The notes below the pieces were generated by a model. That model made no database searches, was not told the DNA's origin, and was given only the letters and a program-made list of their open reading frames with translations. A stretch of DNA of 64,000 nt from Actinomadura cremea (GTDB lineage Bacteria > Actinomycetota > Actinomycetes > Streptosporangiales > Streptosporangiaceae), in NCBI RefSeq assembly GCF_014648495.1, contig NZ_BMRF01000003.1, forward strand, positions 248,001 to 312,000, read 5' to 3'. Both the position numbers and the translations under genes were made by a program. This document shows positions 47,181 through 56,000 of the stretch, one piece after another. Each line of letters starts with the position of its first letter. The stretch's first letter is position 1.

Positions 47181-48148
47181 CGTGTCTCCCCCTGACGCAC
47201 CATGACCCGCACGTAGAGGGCCGTGACGATGAGCAGGATCAGCGTGAGCACCAGCGCGATCGCCGAGCCGTCGCCGAGCTTCGGATTCATCGAGCCGAAC
47301 GCCTCCGAGTACGCGTACAGCGAGAGGTTGAAGGCGTCCCGGTTGGCCATCCCGGCCATGATGAACAGCTGGGTGAACACCTTGAAGTCCCAGATGATGG
47401 ACATGACCAGCACGACCAGGAAGATCGGCTTGAGCATCGGGTAGGTGATGCTCCAGAACGTCCGCCACGGGCCGGAGCCGTCGACGCGCGCGGCCTCGTA
47501 CAACTCGCCGGGGACGCTCTTGAGCCCGGCGAGAACGGACACGGCCACGAACGGGCAGGCCTGCCACACCACGCAGATCGTGAGGACGGTGTAGGTGGGC
47601 AGCGGCTTGGCGAACCAGTTGTAGCCGAGCCAGTCGCCGCCGACCAGGAAGTCGGGGAGCAGGTCCAGCGTCCAGTTGACCAGGCCGCCGGTCGTGCCGA
47701 ACAGCCAGGTGAAGATGATCGCCGCGGTGATCGGCGGGGTCGCCCAGGCGACCATCACGCCGCCGGCGACCAGGTTCGACATCCTCTTGCCGAGCTTGTT
47801 GAGCAGCAGCCCCACCAGGGTCCCGATCACCATGGTCAGCGACACCGCCACGACGGCGAACAGCACCGTGTGCCTGAGGGTCTGCCAGAAGAACGAGTCT
47901 CCGAGGATGTCGTTGAAGTTCTCGAGCCCGACCGATTCGGCCGGATCGCCGCGCAGCTGGCGGGTGCCGACCTCCTGGAACGACATGATCCCGATCTGGA
48001 TCATCGGCCAGAACATCAGCAGGGCGATCACGACCACGGTGGGCGCGATCAGCAGGTACGGCCCGAAGCGGGGCCGGCGGCGCGGGCGCGAGCGGCCGGC
48101 CGATCTGCGGCCGGGCGGCTTGCGCACCGCGGGAGCGGTGTCGAGCAT
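47177..48148 (-). CDS. Carbohydrate ABC transporter permease (MalF/DasB type)
   Basis: A 323-residue permease from ATG 48148 with six to seven helices. The EAA loop is YEAARVDGSGPWRTFWSITYPM. A Lys/Arg-rich N-terminus (about 28 residues) precedes the first helix. It pairs with the next gene to form the membrane channel. A GC-rich hairpin separates it from the binding-protein gene. Confidence 0.92.
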   Translation of the reverse strand: MLDTAPAVRKPPGRRSAGRSRPRRRPRFGPYLLIAPTVVVIALLMFWPMIQIGIMSFQEVGTRQLRGDPAESVGLENFNDILGDSFFWQTLRHTVLFAVVAVSLTMVIGTLVGLLLNKLGKRMSNLVAGGVMVAWATPPITAAIIFTWLFGTTGGLVNWTLDLLPDFLVGGDWLGYNWFAKPLPTYTVLTICVVWQACPFVAVSVLAGLKSVPGELYEAARVDGSGPWRTFWSITYPMLKPIFLVVLVMSIIWDFKVFTQLFIMAGMANRDAFNLSLYAYSEAFGSMNPKLGDGSAIALVLTLILLIVTALYVRVMVRQGETR

Positions 48149-48200
48149 GGGCGGTTCCGTTCAGGAGGGACGGGCGGCCGTGTCTGTTCCGGAGTGCGGC

Positions 48201-48236
48201 CCCCGCCGCCGCGGCGCAGTGCGCGCGGCGGCGGGG
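48201..48236 (-). terminator. Stem-loop between binding protein and permeases
   Basis: A perfect 13-bp stem (CCCCGCCGCCGCG and complement) around a 10-base loop begins 10 bp past the binding-protein stop. As in mal-type operons it probably protects the upstream mRNA and lowers permease expression, rather than stopping all transcription. Confidence 0.7.
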
Positions 48237-48246
48237 ACCTCCGGTG

Positions 48247-49494
48247 TCACGGGTTGAGCAGCGTGTTCGCCTGCTCGTTGGCCTTCTTCATCTCGGCCGC
48301 GGCCGCGCCGCCCTGCATGATCGCTTTGAGGGTGTTCGGCAGGACCTTCTTGGCCTGCTCGAACTCGGCCCAGCCGGCGGTCATCGGCGGGAACTTGGTG
48401 TTCTTGGCGATGTCGGTGAAGATCGCGAGCTTGGGGTCGGAGAACGACACGTCCGAGCGCATGGACGAGAAGCCGCTGTAGTCGGCCCACGCCTTGGCGT
48501 TCTTCGCGTTGTTCAGGACCTCGATGTAGTCGAAGGAGACCTGCTCGTTCGCGGTGTCGCGCCAGACGGCGACGTCCGAGCCGCCCGCCATGACCGGGGC
48601 GTTGCCGCCGCTCTTGGCCGGGATCGGGAAGACGGCCCACTTGTCGGCGTTGTCGGGCGCGATCTCCTTGAGCTGCTTCAGCGCCCAGCTGCCGTCGAAG
48701 TACATGCCGAGCTTGCCGAGCGCGAAGTCGCGCTGCGGGCCCTCCAGTTCGTTCTTGCCGACGTACTTACCGGAGTCGTCGAGGCCCGCGTAGTACTCGG
48801 CGGCCTCGGTCGCCTGGGGCTGGTCGAGCCTGCCCGTCCACTTGTCGCCCTCCTTGACCGCGACCTCGCCCCCGTTGCCCCAGATGAAGCTGATGATCGC
48901 GTTCGTGTGGTCGCTCGCGACGCCGATGCCGGGAACGTCCTTCTCGTCCTCGATCTTCTTGGCGGCGGCGGTCAGCTCGGCCCAGTTCTTGGGCGCGGCG
49001 ATGCCGAGGTCCTCGAACCAGTCCTGCCGGTACCACACGCCCCGGACGCCGCCGTACCACGGCACCGCGTACGTCTTGCCGTCCGCCTGGTCGTTCTCCA
49101 GCGCGGCCTTGTTCAGGGTCTTGGAGTCCGCCCAGTCGCCGACCAGGTCGGTGATGTCGGCGAGGTTGCCCTGCTCGATGTGGGACTGGACGTCGGTGTT
49201 GCCGAGCTCGGTGACGTCCGGGCCCTCGCCGCTGGCGGCGGCCTTCTGGAACTGCGTGGCGACCTGCGGCCACGGCACGTACTTGATCTTGACGTCGGTC
49301 TCCGGGTGGACCTTCTTGAACTCGGCCTCGACGCCGTCCAGGAACTCGGTCTGCTCGGGCGTGCCCTCGCCCATCATCCAGACCTCGAGTTCGGCCGGGA
49401 CCTTCCCGCTCCCGCCGTCGTCGCCGTCGCCGCCGCAGGCCGACGCGGCCAGGGCGATCGCGGCCGCCGCGGCCGCCATCTTGATGTACTTCAC
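48247..49494 (-). CDS. Extracellular sugar-binding lipoprotein (DasA-like)
   Basis: A 415-residue protein with a signal peptide and lipobox ASAC. The type I sugar-binding fold is seen in ELEVWMMGEGTPEQTEFLDGVEAEF and GPDVTELGNTDVQ, with aromatic residues for sugar stacking (WYGGVRGVWYRQDWF, DGSWALK). The position with two permeases and a GH3 N-acetylhexosaminidase points to chitobiose or N-acetylglucosamine oligomers. Other beta-glucosides cannot be excluded from sequence alone. Divergent from the ROK regulator. Confidence 0.9.
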   Translation of the reverse strand: MKYIKMAAAAAAIALAASACGGDGDDGGSGKVPAELEVWMMGEGTPEQTEFLDGVEAEFKKVHPETDVKIKYVPWPQVATQFQKAAASGEGPDVTELGNTDVQSHIEQGNLADITDLVGDWADSKTLNKAALENDQADGKTYAVPWYGGVRGVWYRQDWFEDLGIAAPKNWAELTAAAKKIEDEKDVPGIGVASDHTNAIISFIWGNGGEVAVKEGDKWTGRLDQPQATEAAEYYAGLDDSGKYVGKNELEGPQRDFALGKLGMYFDGSWALKQLKEIAPDNADKWAVFPIPAKSGGNAPVMAGGSDVAVWRDTANEQVSFDYIEVLNNAKNAKAWADYSGFSSMRSDVSFSDPKLAIFTDIAKNTKFPPMTAGWAEFEQAKKVLPNTLKAIMQGGAAAAEMKKANEQANTLLNP

Positions 49495-49689
49495 TGGGGA
49501 TCCTTTCCGGCATCGCCTCGCGCGGCCTTGTGGCCTGCGGTGTGAGCCGGGCGTCCCGGACCCTTTAGGGTCCGGTCATGCCCCGCTCGCAGTCGCATGG
49601 TTCGCGGGCGCCCTGCTCGCCGCTCGGCGCTCTGCGCGCGTCCACCGGTCCCGGGTGGGGGCCGGTCGGCGCCTGGGCGTAAACTAACA

Positions 49690-49704
49690 AGAAACTTTCC
49701 TAAA
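49690..49704. promoter_or_regulatory. ROK-type operator between regulator and importer
   Basis: AAGAAACTTTCCTAA lies in the 254-bp divergent gap; GAAA-C-TTTC is its symmetrical core. Its reverse complement TTAGGAAAGTTTCTT is the shape of ROK operators known upstream of sugar genes in actinobacteria. The surrounding stretch (49680-49712) is A-rich compared with the rest of the window. Confidence 0.6.
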
Positions 49705-49748
49705 CAAAACTGCCCGTTAGCGGATTGAGACATCGAGGGGTGCCAAGC

Positions 49749-50963
49749 ATGGCCAGACGCCCGGGAACGCCGCGGCTGCTGCGTGAGCTGAACGATCGCG
49801 CGGCGCTGGACCTGCTCGTGGAGCAGGGGCCGCTGACCCGCGCGCAGATCGGCGAGCACACCGGGCTGTCCAAGGTCACCGCCTCCCAACTGCTGTCCAG
49901 GCTCGAGGAGCGGGGGCTGGTGGCGGTGGTCGGGGAGCAGGCCGGGGGGCGCGGCCCGAACGCCGCCCTGTACGCCGTGGTGCCGTCGAGCGCCTACGTG
50001 GCGGGCCTCGAGGTGGGGCCGGACGGGGTCACCGCGGGCGTCGCCGACATCACCGGCCGGACGGTCGCTCAGGTTACCGTCGATCCGAACGGAGCGGACG
50101 ATCCGGTCAAAACCGTACATAGTGCAGTGGTGAAGGCGTGCCGGTCGGCGAAGGTCGCGGTGAGCCGGCTGAAGGCGTTCGTCATCGGCACCCCCGGCGT
50201 CGTCGATCCCCGCTCGGGCGACGTCCAGTTCTCCTTCGACCTGCCGTCCTGGCACGAGGGCGTCCTCGCGGCGCTACGGACCGACCTGCGCCGCCCGGTG
50301 ACGATCGAGAACGACGTCAACCTCGCGGCGCTGGCCGAGCGCGCGTACGGCGCCGCGCGGCACGCCGACGACTTCGCGCTCATGTGGCTCGACCGCGGCA
50401 TGGGCCTGTCGGTGATGCTGGGCGGGCGGCTGCACCGCGGCCGGTCCGGCGGCGCGGGCGAGATCGGCTACCTGCCCGTGCCGGGCGCGCCGCTGCCGCT
50501 CGGCCGCGGCCCGGACGACGAGGGCGTCACCGAGTCGACGACCTGGGGCAAGCCCGCCCTCGGGGGCGGTTACGGCTCGCTGGTCGGAGCGGACGCCGTG
50601 CGCGCGCTGGCGCACGAGCACGGCATGACCGAACCGACCGCCGTGGACTGCGTCCGCGCCGCGGTCGCCGACGAGGACCGCGGCGGATCGTTCCTGGACG
50701 AACTGGCCGTCCGACTCTCCTACGGCGTCATCTCGGTCAACATCGTGCTGGACCCCGGCCTGGTGGTGCTGTCGGGGCGTCTCGGGCACGCGGGCGGCGC
50801 GCCGCTGGCCGCGCGCATCGAGCGGGCCGTGGGCCGGTTCAGTCCGACCCGTCCGACGGTCGCGGTGACCGAGGTGGAGGGCAACCCGGTGCTGCGCGGC
50901 GCCGTGCACGCGGCGCTGGAGCTGGCCCGGGACGACGTGTTCTCCGCCTCCGGGGAGAGCTGA
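49749..50963 (+). CDS. ROK-family transcriptional regulator
   Basis: A 404-residue repressor from ATG 49749 with GAGGGG upstream. The N-terminal winged HTH is LLVEQGPLTRAQIGEHTGLSKVTASQLLSRLEERGL; the ROK sugar-binding part follows (VIGTPGVVDPRSGDVQFSF, ENDVNLAALAERAYGAA). The ROK zinc motif C-x-C-G-x2-G-C-x-E is missing, and GEIGY replaces the usual GExGH. It should therefore be a ligand sensor without kinase activity. It is divergent from the Das-like importer and is its likely regulator. Confidence 0.9.
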   Translation: MARRPGTPRLLRELNDRAALDLLVEQGPLTRAQIGEHTGLSKVTASQLLSRLEERGLVAVVGEQAGGRGPNAALYAVVPSSAYVAGLEVGPDGVTAGVADITGRTVAQVTVDPNGADDPVKTVHSAVVKACRSAKVAVSRLKAFVIGTPGVVDPRSGDVQFSFDLPSWHEGVLAALRTDLRRPVTIENDVNLAALAERAYGAARHADDFALMWLDRGMGLSVMLGGRLHRGRSGGAGEIGYLPVPGAPLPLGRGPDDEGVTESTTWGKPALGGGYGSLVGADAVRALAHEHGMTEPTAVDCVRAAVADEDRGGSFLDELAVRLSYGVISVNIVLDPGLVVLSGRLGHAGGAPLAARIERAVGRFSPTRPTVAVTEVEGNPVLRGAVHAALELARDDVFSASGES

Positions 50964-50989
50964 GCCCCCGCCCGCCGCCGGAAACGTCG

Positions 50990-51021
50990 ACGCCCCCGCC
51001 GGACGATCGGCGGGGGCGTTC
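50990..51021 (+). terminator. Terminator after the ROK gene
   Basis: ACGCCCCCGCCG pairs exactly with its complement around GACGAT and is followed by TT. Confidence 0.75.
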
Positions 51022-51037
51022 GTGCGCCGGCGCGCGG

Positions 51038-51175
51038 CTACTTGGCGGTGGCGACCGGCGCGCCGGCGGCCTCGTCGTGGCGCCGCGGGTCGTTCAGTGC
51101 GCGGTCGATGACGGTCTGGCTGATGATCTGGCGCCTGCGCCGCAGCGCGGCGGCCCTCCGTGCGGTAGGTGTCAT
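51038..51175 (-). CDS. Possible 45-residue basic protein
   Basis: A short frame from ATG 51175 with a weak GGGGAA site. It is Arg-rich at the front (TARRAAALRRRRQIISQTVIDRALNDPR) and could form one amphipathic helix. The helical part looks more protein-like than random frames here, but there is no conservation evidence. Confidence 0.3.
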   Translation of the reverse strand: MTPTARRAAALRRRRQIISQTVIDRALNDPRRHDEAAGAPVATAK

Positions 51176-51285
51176 GCGATTCCCCGTTCCGCGGCGAGCC
51201 CTTCCCCGACTCCCCGCAACCCCGTACAAGTCAATCTTCCCAGAGAAAGGGCCAGGGGGTATCCGCCCAAAGGAGGAATCCGGAA

Positions 51286-51888
51286 TCAGACCTCCTGCGT
51301 AGGGCGGGCGAACCCGGGGACGATCGCGTCGGCCGTGGAGCGCGCGATCGCGGCGGCGTCCCGCACGCCGCCGACGCTGTACGCGACGGACGCGCCCTCG
51401 TGGAGGATCGCCAGCTGGTCGGCGAGCGTCCCCGCGGCGCCGTCCCCGGGGAGGGCCCGGACGAGCCCCGCGTACAGCTCGCGCGTCCACGCCTTCTGCT
51501 CGGCGGCCAGCCCGTGCACGGGGTGCGCCGCGTCGGGCAGTTCGGCGCAGGCGTTGACCATCGAGCAGCCGCGTCCGGAACCGGCCGCGAGCCATGCGCC
51601 GAGCGCGTCGAACGAGGCGAGGACGCGCTCGCGCGGGTCGTCGACGGCGCCGAGCCGCTCGTCCATGAAGGCCCGCCAGCGCTCGTCCCGGGCACGCAGG
51701 TACGCCATGATCAGCGCGTCCTTGGAGCCGAACCGGTCGTAGACGGTCTTCTTCGTGACCCCGGCCTCGGCGGCGACGAGCTCCATCCCGACGCTCGTGA
51801 TGCCGCGCTCGTAGAAGAGCTCGCTCGCGACCCGCAGGACCCGGCGGGCGGCGGGCGTGAGCGGGCGGTCCTGGGCGGTGGCGGGCAT
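51286..51888 (-). CDS. TetR/AcrR-family repressor
   Basis: A 200-residue regulator from ATG 51888. The HTH is ELFYERGITSVGMELVAAEAGVTKKTVYDRFGSKDALI. The ligand domain has GRGCSMVNACAEL, a pattern of TetR proteins next to transport or detoxification genes. It is divergent from the EamA transporter with 104 bp between starts and two symmetrical sites in that gap, so it most likely represses that transporter and itself. Confidence 0.92.
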   Translation of the reverse strand: MPATAQDRPLTPAARRVLRVASELFYERGITSVGMELVAAEAGVTKKTVYDRFGSKDALIMAYLRARDERWRAFMDERLGAVDDPRERVLASFDALGAWLAAGSGRGCSMVNACAELPDAAHPVHGLAAEQKAWTRELYAGLVRALPGDGAAGTLADQLAILHEGASVAYSVGGVRDAAAIARSTADAIVPGFARPTQEV

Positions 51889-51924
51889 CGGGCACCCTCC
51901 TTCGGGTCGAGGTACACCACGAGT

Positions 51925-51963
51925 ATACCCACCGGTATGGGTACCTTGTAGGTATACCGGTAT
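51925..51963. promoter_or_regulatory. Two TetR-type operators
   Basis: ATACC-CACC-GGTAT (51925-51938) and ATACCGGTAT (51954-51963) share the same half site and lie between the divergent tetR and EamA genes. GGTATACC overlaps the second. Confidence 0.7.
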
Positions 51964-51992
51964 GTATATCTACTCGTTCACAGGAGGACCGC

Positions 51993-53081
51993 GTGCCCGC
52001 GCAACGGAAGGACGCCCTGCTCGGGGCCGGATTCGTCGTCTTGTGGAGCTCGGGGTTCATCGGCGCGGAGCTCGGCGCCCAGAGCGCCCCCGCGAGCACC
52101 CTGCTCGCCTGGCGGTTCATCATCGCGGTCGCCGTCCTCGCCGCCTGGGCGGGGTGGCGGCGGCCGCGCGTCCCGCGGCGCGAACTCGCCCTGCACGCCC
52201 TCATCGGCACGCTCGGGCAGGTCGGCTACCTCTACGGCGTGTTCCTGGCCGCCGAACACGGCGTCGACGCGGGCGTCAGCAGCCTGATCGCCGCACTGCA
52301 ACCGCTCGTCGCGGTCGCCCTGGCCGCCCCGCTGCTCGGCGAGAAGATCAGTCCGCGGCAGTTCTCGGGTTTCGTCGGCGGGCTCGCCGGCGTCGCACTC
52401 GTGGTCGGCGGGGAGCTGCGCGGCGGCGCCCCCGCCTGGGCGTACCTGCTGCCCTTCGCGGCCATGCTGAGCCTGGTCGCGGCGACGCTCCTCGAACGCC
52501 GCACGCGCCCGCGGACCGGGATCATGGAGGCGCTGACCGTCCAGGCCGCGGTGAGCGCCGTCCTGTTCTCGGGGCTCGCGGCGGCCGAGGGCGCGCTCGT
52601 CCCGCCCGCCGACACCGGGTTCTGGGCCGCCATCGCCGTGCTGGTGGTGATGGCGATGTTCGGCGGATACGGACTCTACTGGGTCAACGTGCGCCGGACG
52701 GGGGTGGCGCGCGTGTCGGCCCTGCTCTACCTGACGCCGCCCACCACGATGATCTGGGGCTGGGCGATGTTCGGCAGTACCCTCCCGCCGCTGTCGCTGC
52801 TGGGCGTGCTGGTGTGCGCGGTCGCGGTCGCCGTGGCCCTGCGCCCGGCTCCGGCCGCTCAGGCGCGCAGCCGCAGGCCCTTCGGCGTCGGGTGGAAGCC
52901 CGCCGACTCCAGCGCGGCGCCGAGCGCCGACCCGGCGATCGCGGCGCCGTCCGCGCGCTCCACGGTGAGCTTGCCGAGCGCGCCCTCCCGGACGGACAGC
53001 GCCAGCGCGTCCACCGCGGGCTGCAGGACGCCGGAGTCGTCGTCCCAGGTCAGCAGCGTGCGCCCGCCGCGCTCCACGTAG
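51993..53081 (+). CDS. EamA-family (DMT) exporter with unusual C-terminal tail
   Basis: A 362-residue protein starting at GTG 51993 with AGGAGGACC upstream. Two EamA repeats give ten helices up to about residue 288 (ALLYLTPPTTMIWGWAMFG, VCAVAVAVALRP). The remaining 72 or so residues are Ser/Pro/Ala-rich and disordered, and are encoded on the strand opposite the last 223 bp of lhr. Metabolite or drug export is the family role; the TetR neighbour suggests induction by the cargo. Confidence 0.88.
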   Translation: MPAQRKDALLGAGFVVLWSSGFIGAELGAQSAPASTLLAWRFIIAVAVLAAWAGWRRPRVPRRELALHALIGTLGQVGYLYGVFLAAEHGVDAGVSSLIAALQPLVAVALAAPLLGEKISPRQFSGFVGGLAGVALVVGGELRGGAPAWAYLLPFAAMLSLVAATLLERRTRPRTGIMEALTVQAAVSAVLFSGLAAAEGALVPPADTGFWAAIAVLVVMAMFGGYGLYWVNVRRTGVARVSALLYLTPPTTMIWGWAMFGSTLPPLSLLGVLVCAVAVAVALRPAPAAQARSRRPFGVGWKPADSSAAPSADPAIAAPSARSTVSLPSAPSRTDSASASTAGCRTPESSSQVSSVRPPRST

Positions 53082-56000
53082 AGGATCAGGCGGCCCTCGA
53101 CCAGCACGACCAGCGCCCCGGCCTTGCGGCCCGGCTTGTGCCCGCTGATCGCCTCGTCGTCGCGCGGCGGCCACGGCAGGGCGGCGCCGTAGGGGTTGGC
53201 GGGGTCGGCGGCGGCCAGGACGAGCGCGCGGCCGGCCCGCTCGCGGCGCCGGTCGTCCGGGGCGGGCGTCTCCCACAGCGCGGACAGGTCGTCCGGCGCT
53301 GCGGGCGCGGCGGCGGGGCGCAGCGCCCGCAGCCGGTCCACGGCGCCCGGCAGCGCGAACTGCGCGGCGCCGAGGCCCTCGACGAAGTAGCCCCGGCGGC
53401 ACCGGCCGCTCTCCTCGAACGCGCGCAGCACCGGGTACACGCCGGCGAACCCGCCGGGCGTCCGCTCCGCCGCGACGGCGCCGCGGATGACGATGCCGTA
53501 CCGCTCCAGCAGCGCCTCGGCCAGCGCGGTCGAGCGCAGCGTCGCGGAGCCCTCCCGCTCCGGCAGCGGCCACCAGCGGCCCCCGACCGTCGGCGGGCCG
53601 GTCCGCGACGGGAGCACCGGACGGCCGCGCCGCGACGTCCGGGACCGGTGCGTCGGCCGTCCCGAACCGAGCGCGGCGCGCAGCGGGGCGAGCGTGTCGT
53701 TGGTGATCAGCCCCGCCCAGACCAGGTCCCACACGGCGGTGGCCAGGTCGGCGTCGGCGGCGGTGACGTCCCGGTTCACCCGGTCGGACAGCGTGCGGAA
53801 GAACAGCGCGCCGCCGTCGCCGAGCGCCGCCAGCACCGCCTCGTGCACCGGCGTGATCGTGATCTCCGCCGGTTCGGGCATGAGCAGCGGCGCGGTGTCG
53901 GCCAGGTAGAGCGCGACCCAGCCGTCGCCGCCCGGCAGGCCGCCCTGCCCGGCCCAGACGACCTCGCCCGCCGACGTCAGCTCGTCCAGCATCGCGGGGG
54001 AGTAGCCGGGGACGCGCGACGGCAGGACGAGCGTCTCCAGCGCGGACGCCGGGACGGCCGCGCCCTGCAGCTGCTCGATCGCCTGGACGAGCGCGTCGGC
54101 GCCGCGCAGCCGGGATCCGCCGGTCACGCCGTGCCACGCGGGCAGGAACGCCCCGAGCGACTCGGGCGGGGACGGCTCGACCTCCGCGCGCAGCCGCGCG
54201 AGGGAGCGGCGGCGCAGCGTCCGCAGCACCCCGGCGTCGCACCACTCGTTCGTCAGCGGCCCCGACACCGCCTCGACCGGCAGGAACTCGCCCTCCGCGA
54301 CGCGGCCCGCGGCCGCGAGCCGCCGCAGGGTCTCCACGACGACGGCCGGGCCCAGCCCGAAGCGCGTCGCCGCGCCGGCCGCCCGGAACGGGCCGTGCGT
54401 CCGCGCGTACCGGGAGATCAGGTCGCCGAGGGGGTCGTCCACCGGCTCCAGGAACGCCTCCGGGACGCCGACGGGCAGCGGCGCGCCCAGCGCGTCGCGG
54501 AGCCGCCCGGCGTCCTCGATCGCGACCCAGTGCTCGGCGCCCGCGATCCGCACCCGGATCGCGCGCCGGGTCGCCTCCAGCTCCGCGAGCCGGTGCGCCG
54601 ACCCCTCGCTCTCTCCGGCGGGGGCGGACCGTGCGGCGACCTCGGCCGTCGTCAGCGGGCCGAGCGCCCGCAGCAGGTCGGCGACGCCCTCCAGGTCGCG
54701 GACGCGGCGGTCGGCGGCGAGCCGCTGCAGTTCGGCCTCGGTGTCGGCGACGACCTCCGGGTCGAGCAGCTCCCGCAGGTCGGCCTGGCCGAGCAGCTCC
54801 GCCAGCAGCGAGGTGTCGAGCGCGAGGGCCTGCGCGCGGCGCTCCGCGAGCGGCGAGTCGCCCTCGTACATGAACGCGCCCACGTAGTGGAACAGCAGCG
54901 AGCGGGCGTAGGGGGACGGCTGCGGCGTCTCGACCTCGACGAGCCGGACGCGGCGCCCCGACACGTCCCGCATGAGCTGGACGAACCCGGGGACGTCGAA
55001 CACGTCCTGCAGGCACTCGCGCATCGTCTCCAGCACGATCGGGAACGACGGGTACTTGCTCGCGACCGACAGCAGCTGGGCCGCCCGCTGCCGCTGCTGC
55101 CACAGCGGCATCCGCTTGCCCGGCCGGTTGCGGGGCAGCAGCAGCGAGCGCGCCGCGCACTCCCGGAACCGGGCGGCGAACAGCGCCGACCCGCCCAGCT
55201 CGTCGACGACGATCCGCTCGACGTCGTCGGGGTCGAACACCGCGACGTCCGGGCCGGGCGGGTCCTCCATGTCGGGGACGCGGATGACGATGCCGTCGTC
55301 GGCGTGCATGGCCTGCGCGTCCACCCCGTACCGCTCGCGCAGCCGCCCCGCGATGGCGAGCGCCCACGGCGCGTGCACCCGCGCGCCCAGCGGCGAGTGC
55401 ACGACCATCCGCCAGTCGCCGAGTTCGTCGCGGAACCGCTCCACGACCATCGTGCGGTCGTCGGGCAGGTGCCCGGTCGACTCCCGCTGCTCCGCGAGGT
55501 ACGACACGAGGTTCGCCGCGGCCGGTCCGTCCAGCCCGGCCGCGGACACGCGCCCGCGCGCGTCGTCGTCGGCCAGCCCGGACAGCTCCCGGGTGAACGA
55601 GCCGAGCGCGCGGCCCAGCTCCGCCGGACGCCCGAGCGCGTCGCCGTGCCAGAACGGCAGCTTGCCCGGCTGCCCGGGCGCGGGCGACACCAGCACCCGG
55701 TCGGGCGTGATGTCCTCGATGCGCCACGAGCTGGCGCCGAGCACGAACACGTCGCCGACGCGCGACTCGTAGACCATCTCCTCGTCCAGCTCGCCCACCC
55801 GCGACGCCTTCTCGCCGACGAGGAACACCCCGAACAGGCCGCGGTCGGGGATCGTCCCGCCGCTGGTCACCGCGAGCCGCTGCGCGCCCGGACGGGCGTT
55901 GAGTGTGCCGTTCACCCGGTCCCACACCAGGCGGGGCCGCAGTTCGCCGAACTCGTCGCCCGGATAGCGGCCCGCGAGCATGTCGAGGGTGGCCTCGAGC

